Below are positions 1-6,844 of a stretch of 10,694 nucleotides of DNA, one piece after another; positions within the stretch are counted from its first letter, which is position 1; each line of letters begins with the position of its first letter. Source of the DNA: Deltaproteobacteria bacterium. Its GTDB lineage: Bacteria > Myxococcota_A > UBA9160 > SMWR01. The position numbers and the translations under genes were made by a program. Location: positions 1 to 10,694 of the forward strand of contig JAFDAW010000074.1 of assembly GCA_019313605.1 (NCBI GenBank), in the 5' to 3' direction. Under the pieces are notes generated by a model. That model did not search any database. It worked only from the letters and a program-made list of their open reading frames with translations, and was not told where the DNA came from.

Positions 1-31
1 ACCAGCACGAAGTTGCCCTCACTAGGTCCTG
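1..31 (-). repeat. Partial duplicate of tRNA-Leu, from the anticodon toward the 3' end
   Basis: These 31 bases are identical to 84-114 inside the tRNA-Leu gene. Read on the minus strand, identity starts exactly at the first anticodon base (C of CAG) and runs through the anticodon stem 3' side, the variable arm and into the T-stem, where the window begins. The base 5' of the anticodon already differs (C instead of T), so this is not a second intact tRNA gene at this end. The copy sits downstream of the tRNA 3' end in the same orientation. It could be an integration attachment duplicate, a decayed tRNA copy or a local duplication; the sequence left of base 1 is needed to tell. Confidence 0.85.
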
Positions 32-61
32 GGTCTGGTTTGCCGCTAGGGATATGTTGCG

Positions 62-148
62 TGGTGCCCGGGACTGGAGTCGAACCAGCACGAAGTTGCC
101 CTCACTAGGTCCTGAACCTAGCGCGTCTACCAATTCCGCCACCCGGGC
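62..148 (-). tRNA. trnL-CAG: tRNA-Leu, anticodon CAG
   Basis: On the minus strand this folds as a class II tRNA of 87 bases including an encoded CCA (complement of 62-64). The acceptor arm pairs GCCCGGG (142-148) with CCCGGGC (66-72), and the discriminator base is A. The D-arm contains AATTGGTAGAC. The anticodon stem CTAGG/CCTAG encloses loop TTCAGGA, giving anticodon CAG. A long variable arm (GAGG-GCAA-CTTC, one G-U pair) is followed by T-loop TTCGACT. The long variable arm, A discriminator and D-arm sequence are typical of leucine isoacceptors; this one reads CUG codons. It has a promoter directly upstream and lies 63 bases beyond the stop of the class V enzyme gene on the same strand. No terminator is evident downstream. 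Confidence 0.97.
84..114 (-). repeat. Matching 31-base repeat copy within tRNA-Leu
   Basis: Inner copy of the direct repeat, covering the anticodon CAG (112-114), the 3' side of the anticodon stem, the whole variable arm and the start of the T-arm of the tRNA-Leu gene. The two copies are offset by 83 bases. Confidence 0.85.
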
Positions 149-157
149 GAGGAGCGA

Positions 158-186
158 ATCCTAAGCCGCGCGCCCCGCATCGTCAA
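158..186 (-). promoter_or_regulatory. Sigma70-type promoter of tRNA-Leu
   Basis: On the minus strand the hexamers TTGACG (181-186) and TAGGAT (158-163) are separated by exactly 17 bases. The -10 box ends 9 bases before the mature tRNA 5' end, so transcription would begin at or just ahead of the tRNA. This is the best promoter match in the window and suggests the tRNA is transcribed independently of the genes upstream on the same strand. Confidence 0.7.
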
Positions 187-211
187 TCAGCCGCGCAAAT
201 TGGCTCGGTGC

Positions 212-1363
212 TCAGTCGAGTACGGTCAGGAGTCGGTCGATTTCGTCTTCGGAATTGTAGAAGTGGGGCGAGGCGCGGACGCCACCGCGGCGTTCGATCA
301 CGAAGATCTTCTCGGCGAACAGCTTCCGCACGGTGTCCGCAGGTGATTGGCCGGGGATCGCAAAGGAGACGATGCCCGAAGCTTCGCCCGGCTGGCGCGG
401 GCTCTTGACTTCGGCGCCCCGGGTGCGCAGTCCGTCCACCAGGCGGTCCGTGAGCGCGAGCACGCGTTCCCCGATCGCGGCCACGTCGAGTTCGAGCAAG
501 AGGTCGATCGCCGCGCCGAGCGCAAAGATCCCCGGCGTGTTGGGTGTGCCCTCTTCGAAGCGGCCCGCATTGGTTTGGAGATCCGTGTGGTAGGTGTCGA
601 AGTCGCGGTTGTTCTGCACGCTGCGCCAACCCACGATCCGGGGCGTGACGAGGTCTTGCACGCTCTTCGAGCAGAAGAAGATTCCGCAGCCCTCGACGGA
701 CAACATCCATTTGTGGCCGTCGGCAGCCAGGAAGTCGATCCCGCAATTCTCGACGTCGATCGGAAAACAACCGACGCTCTGGATCGCATCGACGCAGAAC
801 AATACACCGCGCTCTCGACACAGGCCGCCGAGTGCCTCGAGGTCGTTGCGCGCGCCACTTCCGAACTCCACCGACGACAGCGCGAGCAATCGCACCCGGG
901 GGTTTCGCAGGGCCTCTTCGACGACAGCGAGCGGCAGCCGCCCGTCTCGACCGCGAAGCATCAGCGTCTCGACCCCGCGGTCGCGCAGGCTCCACCACGG
1001 ATAGACGTTGGACGGGTATTCGAGGTCGCAGCTCACCACCTGGTCTCCGCGCTGCCAGTCGAGACCCGCTGCGACGATCCCTAGGCCCTCGGTCGTATTC
1101 TTGACGAACGCGATTTCGTCGGCATTCGCGTTGACGAGGAGCGCTGCTCGAGCGCGTACCCGCTCGACCTCGGCGTCGAAGAATCGCGGATAATGGAACG
1201 CGCCCATGCGGGTGGCCTCGCCCGAGTAGCGTCGAAGGGCTTCGTCGACGCGGCTCGAGATCGGACCCACGCCGGCGTTGTTGAAATAGACCACTTCCCG
1301 GGTCACGGGAAACAGGCTGCGGGTTCGCTCCCAGTTCATGCTCGAGGTCGAGTGTTTCGGCAT
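212..1363 (-). CDS. Class V aminotransferase-fold PLP enzyme
   Basis: A complete 383-residue fold-type I PLP enzyme, presumably cytosolic. Visible family marks are the N-terminal FNNAGVGPI loop (27-35), the NTTEG phosphate-binding turn (89-93), VDAIQSVG (191-198, with Asp192 and Gln195 expected at the cofactor ring), the Schiff-base lysine K218 in ADGHKWM (214-220), RFEEGTPN (268-275) and a C-terminal arginine in GGVRASPHFYN (360-370). The family includes cysteine desulfurases, selenocysteine lyases and isopenicillin-N-epimerase-like enzymes. The segment where desulfurases carry their persulfide cysteine (RxGxxCA type) reads RASPHFYN here, so cysteine desulfurase is unlikely; the substrate is unknown. 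The start is ATG at 1361-1363, 10 bases after the helicase stop, with a weak TGGAA upstream; M9 is a less likely alternative. The spacing implies co-transcription with the helicase. Confidence 0.9.
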   Translation of the reverse strand: MPKHSTSSMNWERTRSLFPVTREVVYFNNAGVGPISSRVDEALRRYSGEATRMGAFHYPRFFDAEVERVRARAALLVNANADEIAFVKNTTEGLGIVAAGLDWQRGDQVVSCDLEYPSNVYPWWSLRDRGVETLMLRGRDGRLPLAVVEEALRNPRVRLLALSSVEFGSGARNDLEALGGLCRERGVLFCVDAIQSVGCFPIDVENCGIDFLAADGHKWMLSVEGCGIFFCSKSVQDLVTPRIVGWRSVQNNRDFDTYHTDLQTNAGRFEEGTPNTPGIFALGAAIDLLLELDVAAIGERVLALTDRLVDGLRTRGAEVKSPRQPGEASGIVSFAIPGQSPADTVRKLFAEKIFVIERRGGVRASPHFYNSEDEIDRLLTVLD

Positions 1364-1373
1364 GGGTTTTCCA

Positions 1374-4300
1374 TCAGCCGTTCGTACGCGGCGCGGCCGG
1401 CCGGCCCGCTACGCCGCTCGACGGCTTGCGTTGGGATTTGCTGCGCGCGCGCGGCCGATCCGCCTGTTTCGTAGTTTTCGCAGGGCGCGCATGGGCGCGC
1501 TCGACGAGCTCTGGGATGTGCCACGGTGCGGGCAGTCGAACCCGATCGCCTCGCTTGGTGCGAAAGCAGAGGTGCCCGTGTTCGCTGGCGTGGTCGAGCA
1601 AGTCGACCAGCAGCTTGACGTCCTGCCTGCAGTACTGCTCGATTTCGTCCACGCGGCCTTCTTTCCACCAGACCAGTGATTGCAAGCCGTCGGCGCCCTT
1701 GCTCGCTCCGAGAGTTTCTTCGGCCAGGTGGCCGAGCGCAAGGCGATAACCCAGCCGTTGGTGGATGGCGGCCAGCATGTCGAATGTGGGAAGCTCCGAC
1801 AGGTCTGCATCCGTGTAGCCGCGAAGCACCGCGTAGTCGAAGCTGATGATGTTGAAACCGACGACGAGATCGGCTTCGCCCAGGCGTTCGATCAGTCGGT
1901 GCACGTCATTTTCGTGAAAGGTTTCGAACTGCTCCGTCTGGGTGTCGTAGATGACGGCCAGCGCCACCCGCATCAAATGCGCGTTGTGCCAGCCGCCCAC
2001 TTCTGCCGCGCTGCGCTGGGTTTCGAGGTCGAAGAAGATGACGCGATGGGCCGTCGGTGCTTTGGATCGAGGGGCCGGATCTTCGATCGCCGGAGCATCG
2101 GCCAGCGGGCCGCCCGTCTTTCGCCGCGCGGGCAGCGGATCGCGCGTCAGCAATAGCCGCAACGTCATGACCGCAGCCGCCTTGTCGATCGGACGGTTGC
2201 CGCTTCCGCATTTCGGGGAATGCACGCAGGCCGGGCAACCGTCGTCGCACGGACAGTCGGAAATCAGATCGCAGGTTGCATCGAGCAATACCTCGATGCG
2301 GTCGAACATGCTGGCTGCGAGGCCGACGCCGCCGGGTTGACCGTCGTAGAAGAAGACCGCCGCGTGTCCGATCTGCGGGTGACGGGTGTAGGAGATGCCC
2401 GCAACGTCGTGCCGATCGCAGAGCGCAAACAGGGGGAAGAGCGAGAGTGCGGCGTGTTCCGACGCGTGGATACCACCCATGACGTGGCGCCCCGCGGTCT
2501 CGAGCGCCTGCGGGATTTCGTCCGGAAACTCGAGCCAGATCCCAACCGTTTCGAAGGACGTGGGTGGCAGGTCGAGGGGCTCGGTGCCGAGCAGGTCCTG
2601 CCCTCGGATGCGACGCCGCTCGAAACCGGTGATGGTCTTGGTGACCTTGACCCGGCCCTCGACGACGCGAAAGGCGCCTCCCGGGCGAGATCGCTCTCGC
2701 GTGAGGATTTCGGTCTGCTTCTCGGAGATGGCCCGGGTGTAATGCGGAGACTTCACGGCGCGCACGGAGACGACGCGCTCATCCCGGTCGAGGCGGGTGA
2801 CGAGAAACTGGCGCCCATGGTGGAGGTAGATGGCGCCCTCGTGACACTCCGAAAACACGTTCCCCGAACCGATCGTGCCGATGATCTCGACGTCGCCGGT
2901 CTTCGGGTGCTCGACGCTGATCGCATAACTCGTGCCGATCTGGCGAAGGCTCACGTCGCGGTGGGGGCGGGTCCGCGCGGAGAACCACTCGCTTCCGGCT
3001 TCGCTGCGCAGGAGTTGGCCACCCTCCTCGAGGTCGTCGATCTGCTTCCGGGTTTCGGGCGAATTCAACCAGGCTTCGCCGGCGCGCAGCGGGACTTCCA
3101 CTGCCGCGCAGGGCAGGTGGGCGGCGGCGACATCGGCGTTGTTGGGGTCTGTGACCGCGTATTCGAAGCCGCGCTGGGTGAGTTCTTGGGGGTGCGAGAC
3201 GAGATACTGATCGAGCGCATCGGGCTGTGCGATCAACGCGATGGCGGCTTCGCGCGTTCGTCCGACGCGCCCCGCGCGCTGCCAGGTCGCGACCTGGCTC
3301 CCCGGATAACCGACGAGCAGGCACACGTCGAGGCCACCCACGTCGATGCCGAGCTCCAGCGCAGAGGTCGAAATCACACCGCGCAGATCGCCGGTGAAGA
3401 GCTGGCGTTCGATTTCCCGCCGCTCCGACGGCAGAAAGCCGGCACGATAGGAGCTGATCCGGTTTCGGAGAGAGGGCTCGGCCTCTACCACCCATTGGTG
3501 GATCAACTCGGTGATGACGCGCGCCTTGGTGAAGGCGATCGTTCGCAGCCCGAGGCCGACGGAGAGTCGAAAGAGTCTTGCCGCGAGGCTGTAGGGCGAG
3601 CCGCTGGGCCGGAACAGCAGGAGCTGGCGCGCGGTCTGCGGCGCGCCGCTTTCCTCGACGACCTCGAAGGGCTGGCCGGTCAGCTGTGTCGCGAGCTCGC
3701 CGGGGTTTGCAATCGTCGCCGAGGCGGCCACGAATCGAGGCCGCGCACCGTGAAAGTGGGCGACGCGACCGAGCCGGCGCAGCAGCTGCGCGACGTGTGA
3801 ACCAAAGATGCCGCGGTAGGTGTGCAATTCGTCGATGACGACGATCCGAAGCCCCTCGAAAAACGCTCGCCAATTTGCGTGATGCGGCAGGATGCCCGCG
3901 TGAAGCATGTCGGGCGTCGTGATCAGGATCTGGGGTGGGGACTCGCGGATCTTTCGGCGCTGGCTGTTGGGCGTATCTCCGTCGTAGATGGCGACGCGAA
4001 TGTGCGACGCCGCTTGGCCGAGTTGCTCGATGTCGCGTTGGAGCCGCTGGCGCTGATCCCATTCGAGTGCTTTGAGGGGAAAGAGATAGAGAGACCGGCT
4101 CTCGGGATTGGCGAGTGATTCTCGTAGGGCCGAGAAATTGTAGACCAGTGTTTTTCCGCTGGCAGTCGGTGTGGCGAGCACCAGGTTGTTTCCAGCTTCG
4201 ATCAGGCGCAATGCGCGGGACTGGTGGGTGTAGAGGTCGCGAATCTTTTGCTCTTCGAGCAGGGGTCGGAGTGCCTCGAATTCCGCGGGCAATGCGGGCG

Positions 4301-4403
4301 CAAACCTTGCAGCCGCTCCGGGCAGCGTTTCGCGGTGTGCAAGCGCATCGCGGAGCTCTCGCTCGGTTTGAATCGCGTCTACGAAGGACCCGACGTCAGC
4401 CAA
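1374..4403 (-). CDS. MrfA/YprA-type DUF1998 helicase fused to MrfB-type exonuclease domain
   Basis: A 1009-residue superfamily 2 helicase. RecA domain 1 has Walker A ATPTASGKT (77-85), DELH (191-194) and SAT (228-230); RecA domain 2 ends in QRAGRVGR (375-382). A DUF1998-type region follows, with the probable zinc cluster Cys717, 719, 723, 726 and 732. These match B. subtilis YprA (MrfA). After a Pro/Ala linker (about 757-785) comes an RNase-H-like exonuclease domain with DxE (D792, E794), N851 and D856 in VGFNIISFDY, and YxxxD (Y924-D928), the DEDDy pattern of the YprB (MrfB) family. The MrfB tetratricopeptide region is absent. A basic, probably disordered tail fills about 971-1009. In B. subtilis MrfA and MrfB act together in UvrABC-independent excision of mitomycin adducts; the same role here is inferred. 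Start is TTG, set by GAGGA and an in-frame stop just upstream. Confidence 0.93.
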   Translation of the reverse strand: MADVGSFVDAIQTERELRDALAHRETLPGAAARFAPALPAEFEALRPLLEEQKIRDLYTHQSRALRLIEAGNNLVLATPTASGKTLVYNFSALRESLANPESRSLYLFPLKALEWDQRQRLQRDIEQLGQAASHIRVAIYDGDTPNSQRRKIRESPPQILITTPDMLHAGILPHHANWRAFFEGLRIVVIDELHTYRGIFGSHVAQLLRRLGRVAHFHGARPRFVAASATIANPGELATQLTGQPFEVVEESGAPQTARQLLLFRPSGSPYSLAARLFRLSVGLGLRTIAFTKARVITELIHQWVVEAEPSLRNRISSYRAGFLPSERREIERQLFTGDLRGVISTSALELGIDVGGLDVCLLVGYPGSQVATWQRAGRVGRTREAAIALIAQPDALDQYLVSHPQELTQRGFEYAVTDPNNADVAAAHLPCAAVEVPLRAGEAWLNSPETRKQIDDLEEGGQLLRSEAGSEWFSARTRPHRDVSLRQIGTSYAISVEHPKTGDVEIIGTIGSGNVFSECHEGAIYLHHGRQFLVTRLDRDERVVSVRAVKSPHYTRAISEKQTEILTRERSRPGGAFRVVEGRVKVTKTITGFERRRIRGQDLLGTEPLDLPPTSFETVGIWLEFPDEIPQALETAGRHVMGGIHASEHAALSLFPLFALCDRHDVAGISYTRHPQIGHAAVFFYDGQPGGVGLAASMFDRIEVLLDATCDLISDCPCDDGCPACVHSPKCGSGNRPIDKAAAVMTLRLLLTRDPLPARRKTGGPLADAPAIEDPAPRSKAPTAHRVIFFDLETQRSAAEVGGWHNAHLMRVALAVIYDTQTEQFETFHENDVHRLIERLGEADLVVGFNIISFDYAVLRGYTDADLSELPTFDMLAAIHQRLGYRLALGHLAEETLGASKGADGLQSLVWWKEGRVDEIEQYCRQDVKLLVDLLDHASEHGHLCFRTKRGDRVRLPAPWHIPELVERAHARPAKTTKQADRPRARSKSQRKPSSGVAGRPAAPRTNG

Positions 4404-4552
4404 GCGAAATCCTCAAAAATCCCGGGCCTGAGCCATCGCTTTGGGATGGCGCCGCCGGCGAAGCGCTCCAGGATTTGGAGGTAGAGCGCGGCGTCGTGCG
4501 GTTGGCTCGAGTTGATGGTCGGCGCTGGAGGTGAATGCAGCCTATCTCGCAA
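4379..4552 (-). CDS. Possible short ORF overlapping the helicase start (uncertain)
   Basis: On the minus strand an open frame of up to 57 residues begins at TTG (4550-4552) after a stop, passes through the helicase ribosome binding site and ends at TAG (4379-4381), 25 bases inside the helicase gene in another frame. The second half (residues 20-50) has amphipathic, protein-like composition, for example AALYLQILERF and IPKRWLRPGIFEDFAW, with mostly G or C third positions. No ribosome binding site precedes the TTG, and I recognise no family. It may be a leader peptide coupled to the helicase, the tail of a decayed gene, or chance in a GC-rich sequence. Confidence 0.2.
   Translation of the reverse strand: MRDRLHSPPAPTINSSQPHDAALYLQILERFAGGAIPKRWLRPGIFEDFAWLTSGPS
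4410..4414 (-). promoter_or_regulatory. Ribosome binding site for the helicase TTG start
   Basis: GAGGA on the minus strand lies 6 bases before the TTG codon at 4401-4403. An in-frame TGA overlaps this element, so translation cannot begin further upstream, and no early ATG exists in the coding frame. Together these make TTG the probable start. Confidence 0.75.
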
Positions 4553-4622
4553 GCGGGTGCCGGATCAAGCCCTATCGGGTCGGTTGCTCAGCGGGGGGGT
4601 GTTCGTGCATGCTTGGGCCCCG

Positions 4623-5075
4623 ATGCGATTTTCACTTCAGGTCCAATACGCGATTTGCGGCAGCTTCGACATCGCCTACAACGGTGGTGGCGCGCCCGTC
4701 CAGATTCGCGTCATCAGCGAGCGCCAGGCGATTCCCGCCCGCTACCTGGAGCAGATCTTCCAGCGCCTGCGCCGGGCAGGGCTGGTCCTCAGCAAGCGGG
4801 GCCCGGGCGGTGGATACACGCTCGCGCGCGCGCCCGAAGAGATCAGCCTGCGCGAAATCATCGAAGCGCTCGAGGGCCCTCTATCCGAGGGTCTGGAAAT
4901 GGATCCTCCCGACGATTCATCGGAGGGAGTGTTTCGGCCGTCTTTCGTCTGGGGGGTAGTCGCCGAACAGCTCGCAGGTGCGCTCTCTGAGATCAGTCTG
5001 GACGCCCTCTGCAAGCAGGCCGTTCGCGAAAATCTCCGCAGGGCTCATCCCGACGCGCCGATGTACTTCATCTGA
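4623..5075 (+). CDS. Rrf2-family transcriptional regulator, no Fe-S cysteines
   Basis: A 150-residue DNA-binding regulator. The start MRFSLQVQYAI, the winged helix (about 26-70), the recognition-helix segment IPARYLEQIFQRLRRAG (37-53), the wing GPGGGYTLA (60-68) and ISLREIIEALEGPL (74-87) are all characteristic of Rrf2. Only two cysteines occur (12 and 130), and the three clustered Cys of IscR, NsrR and RirA are missing, so Fe-S sensing like theirs is unlikely. The start was chosen at ATG 4623 because family members begin M-R-[FL]-S/T there; no good ribosome site precedes it. A GTG at 4605, five bases after a run of seven G, would add six residues. The gene is divergent from the helicase (219-base gap) and convergent with the acyl-CoA dehydrogenase (42-base gap without a clear terminator). 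Its targets are unknown; itself and neighbouring operons are candidates. Confidence 0.88.
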   Translation: MRFSLQVQYAICGSFDIAYNGGGAPVQIRVISERQAIPARYLEQIFQRLRRAGLVLSKRGPGGGYTLARAPEEISLREIIEALEGPLSEGLEMDPPDDSSEGVFRPSFVWGVVAEQLAGALSEISLDALCKQAVRENLRRAHPDAPMYFI

Positions 5076-5117
5076 TTCGTATCGGGCCGGAAGCTTCGGA
5101 GACGCGCTGCCCGCGGG

Positions 5118-6836
5118 TCAGGCGAGGATCTCTGCCGCGTGTTCCAGATCGGAAAACTGGTTTGCCATGATCGATTCGAAGTTCTTGCGCGATTTGGCCA
5201 AAGCGTCGACCGCGAAACGATTTGCGATCAGTTTCTTTCGCTCGTCGCGCTCGGCGTCGTCCAGCAGCAGGTACCCCATGTGGAGGAAGCCGTACATCTC
5301 GACGAGTTCCTTGGCGGCAACGTCGGTCACGGATCGGTCTTCCTGCGCTTCTACGTATGCGGCCGACTCGCGAAACAGCGCGCGGATCGTCTTCAGCTGA
5401 TCGGCCGCCTTCTTGAGTTCGCTCGGGTACGTCGCTTCTCCCTTGGCGTCAAAATGCGCTCCCAGAACATCCCGTAGCACTCCGCCAAATGCCGCGACGA
5501 TTTGCAGCTGCGACGTCCCCTCGTAGATGTTGGTAATGCGGGCATCGCGGGCATGTCGCTCGATGTTGAACTCCTTCATGTAGCCCGTGCCGCCGTGAAT
5601 CTGCAGCGCGTCGTAGGTGATTCGATTCGCCGATTCCGTCAGGAAGTACTTCGTCATCGGTGTGAGCAGTTCGCTGAGCCCCGCTGCCTTCTTCATGCGC
5701 TTTCGATCGTCCGAGTCAGGCTCGCCCTTTTCCTTGAGTTGCTCCACTCGCTCTGCCAACGTCCCTGCAAGATCGACCCACTTTGCGGTGGAGTAGAGCA
5801 GCGCGCGGTTGCTCTCCAGCGCGACACGCATGTCGATCAGCATGTTGGTCACGGGCGGCAGGTCGCGAATCGCCTTGTCGAACTGTTTGCGCGCGCCCGC
5901 GTACTTCAGCGCCTCCGCAAAGGCGGCCTCGGCGATTCCCAGGGCCTGTGCGGAGATGCCCAGGCGCGCCCCATTCATCAGGTCCATCACGTAGCGGATC
6001 AACCCGAGCTTGGTCTTTCCGATCAGTTGGGCCGGGGTGTCGTCGAACTGAAGTTCACAGGTCGGCGAGCCGTTGATGCCGAGCTTGTGCTCGAGCCGAC
6101 GGATTTTCACTGTGTCGCCGTAGCAAACGAAGAGACTCAGGCCGCGCGCGCCCTTGGTATCCGTCTCGGAGCGCGCGAGCACCAGCAAGATGTTCGCGCA
6201 ACCATTGGTAATGAAGCGCTTCACTCCGCGCAGAAACCAGTTTCCGTCCTCGTTCTGGTAGGCGTGTAGTTTGATCGCCTGCAGGTCTGAGCCTGCATCC
6301 GGCTCGGTGAGCACCATGGCGCCTGTGCACTCTCCGCTCGCGAGCTTCGCAACGAATTCTTCACGCTGCTCTTCGGAGCCGTATTTGCAAATCGTGTTGG
6401 CGATGTCCTGGAGGAGGTACAGGTTCATCAGGGATGCATCGGCCCGAGAGATCATCTCGGTGGTCATCATGTGAATCGAGGTGGGGAAATTCAGTCCGCC
6501 GTACTTGCGGGGAAGGGTGGCCCCCATGAGTTCGGCCGCAGTCAGCTCGTCCAGCGCTTGCCGCATCCCCTTCGCGTAGTGAACTTCGCCGTCGATGAGG
6601 ACGTTGCCTTCGATGTCGACATCCGATGCGCGCGGTGCAATCTGTTCCGCGGTCAGCTCGCCGACCATCTTCAGTACGCGCCGGTAATTGTCGATCGCAT
6701 CATCGTACGATTTTGGCGCGTAGTCGAAATCCTCCGCTTGTGCGTAGTCGTCTTCGAGAATACCGACTTGTTCCTGGATGTTGAGGTTTTCGAATTGGAA
6801 CAAGAGGTCTGCATTGTCGGTGAAGTAATTCGGCAT
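5118..6836 (-). CDS. Acyl-CoA dehydrogenase (long, DmdC-like form)
   Basis: A 572-residue FAD-dependent acyl-CoA dehydrogenase that forms the 2,3-double bond of an acyl-CoA thioester and passes electrons to ETF. An N-terminal extension (1-50) precedes the helical N-domain. The middle beta domain shows LTEPDAGSD (176-184) and LEHKLGINGSPTCELQFDD (248-266). The C-terminal domain has ARKQFDKAI (315-323), LQIHGGTGYMKEFNIER (411-427) and IYEGTSQLQ (437-445), where E439 sits at the position of the catalytic base of short- and medium-chain enzymes. A further helical region (about 455-572) makes it longer than the roughly 380-residue classical enzymes and similar in plan to DmdC-like proteins. Chain-length preference cannot be read from the sequence. 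It is the last gene of etfB-etfA-acd, 8 bases after etfA with ribosome site GAGGG. Confidence 0.95.
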   Translation of the reverse strand: MPNYFTDNADLLFQFENLNIQEQVGILEDDYAQAEDFDYAPKSYDDAIDNYRRVLKMVGELTAEQIAPRASDVDIEGNVLIDGEVHYAKGMRQALDELTAAELMGATLPRKYGGLNFPTSIHMMTTEMISRADASLMNLYLLQDIANTICKYGSEEQREEFVAKLASGECTGAMVLTEPDAGSDLQAIKLHAYQNEDGNWFLRGVKRFITNGCANILLVLARSETDTKGARGLSLFVCYGDTVKIRRLEHKLGINGSPTCELQFDDTPAQLIGKTKLGLIRYVMDLMNGARLGISAQALGIAEAAFAEALKYAGARKQFDKAIRDLPPVTNMLIDMRVALESNRALLYSTAKWVDLAGTLAERVEQLKEKGEPDSDDRKRMKKAAGLSELLTPMTKYFLTESANRITYDALQIHGGTGYMKEFNIERHARDARITNIYEGTSQLQIVAAFGGVLRDVLGAHFDAKGEATYPSELKKAADQLKTIRALFRESAAYVEAQEDRSVTDVAAKELVEMYGFLHMGYLLLDDAERDERKKLIANRFAVDALAKSRKNFESIMANQFSDLEHAAEILA

Positions 6837-6844
6837 GAGACCCT

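Noticed and set aside
347..1084. A 245-codon open frame on the plus strand
   Set aside because: Antisense to the class V PLP enzyme gene and with no family resemblance; a codon-bias shadow.
2220..3800. A 526-codon open frame on the plus strand
   Set aside because: It lies antisense to the helicase, whose frame carries all expected motifs in order; the translation is Arg/Gly/Asp-rich without any recognisable domain, as expected from the complement of GC-rich codons.
5076..5117. A possible bidirectional terminator between the Rrf2 and acyl-CoA dehydrogenase genes
   Set aside because: Only the 8-base palindrome GAAGCTTC is present, without extended arms or T-runs on either strand.
5502..6269. 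A 255-codon open frame on the plus strand
   Set aside because: Antisense to the acyl-CoA dehydrogenase; low-complexity translation without motifs.
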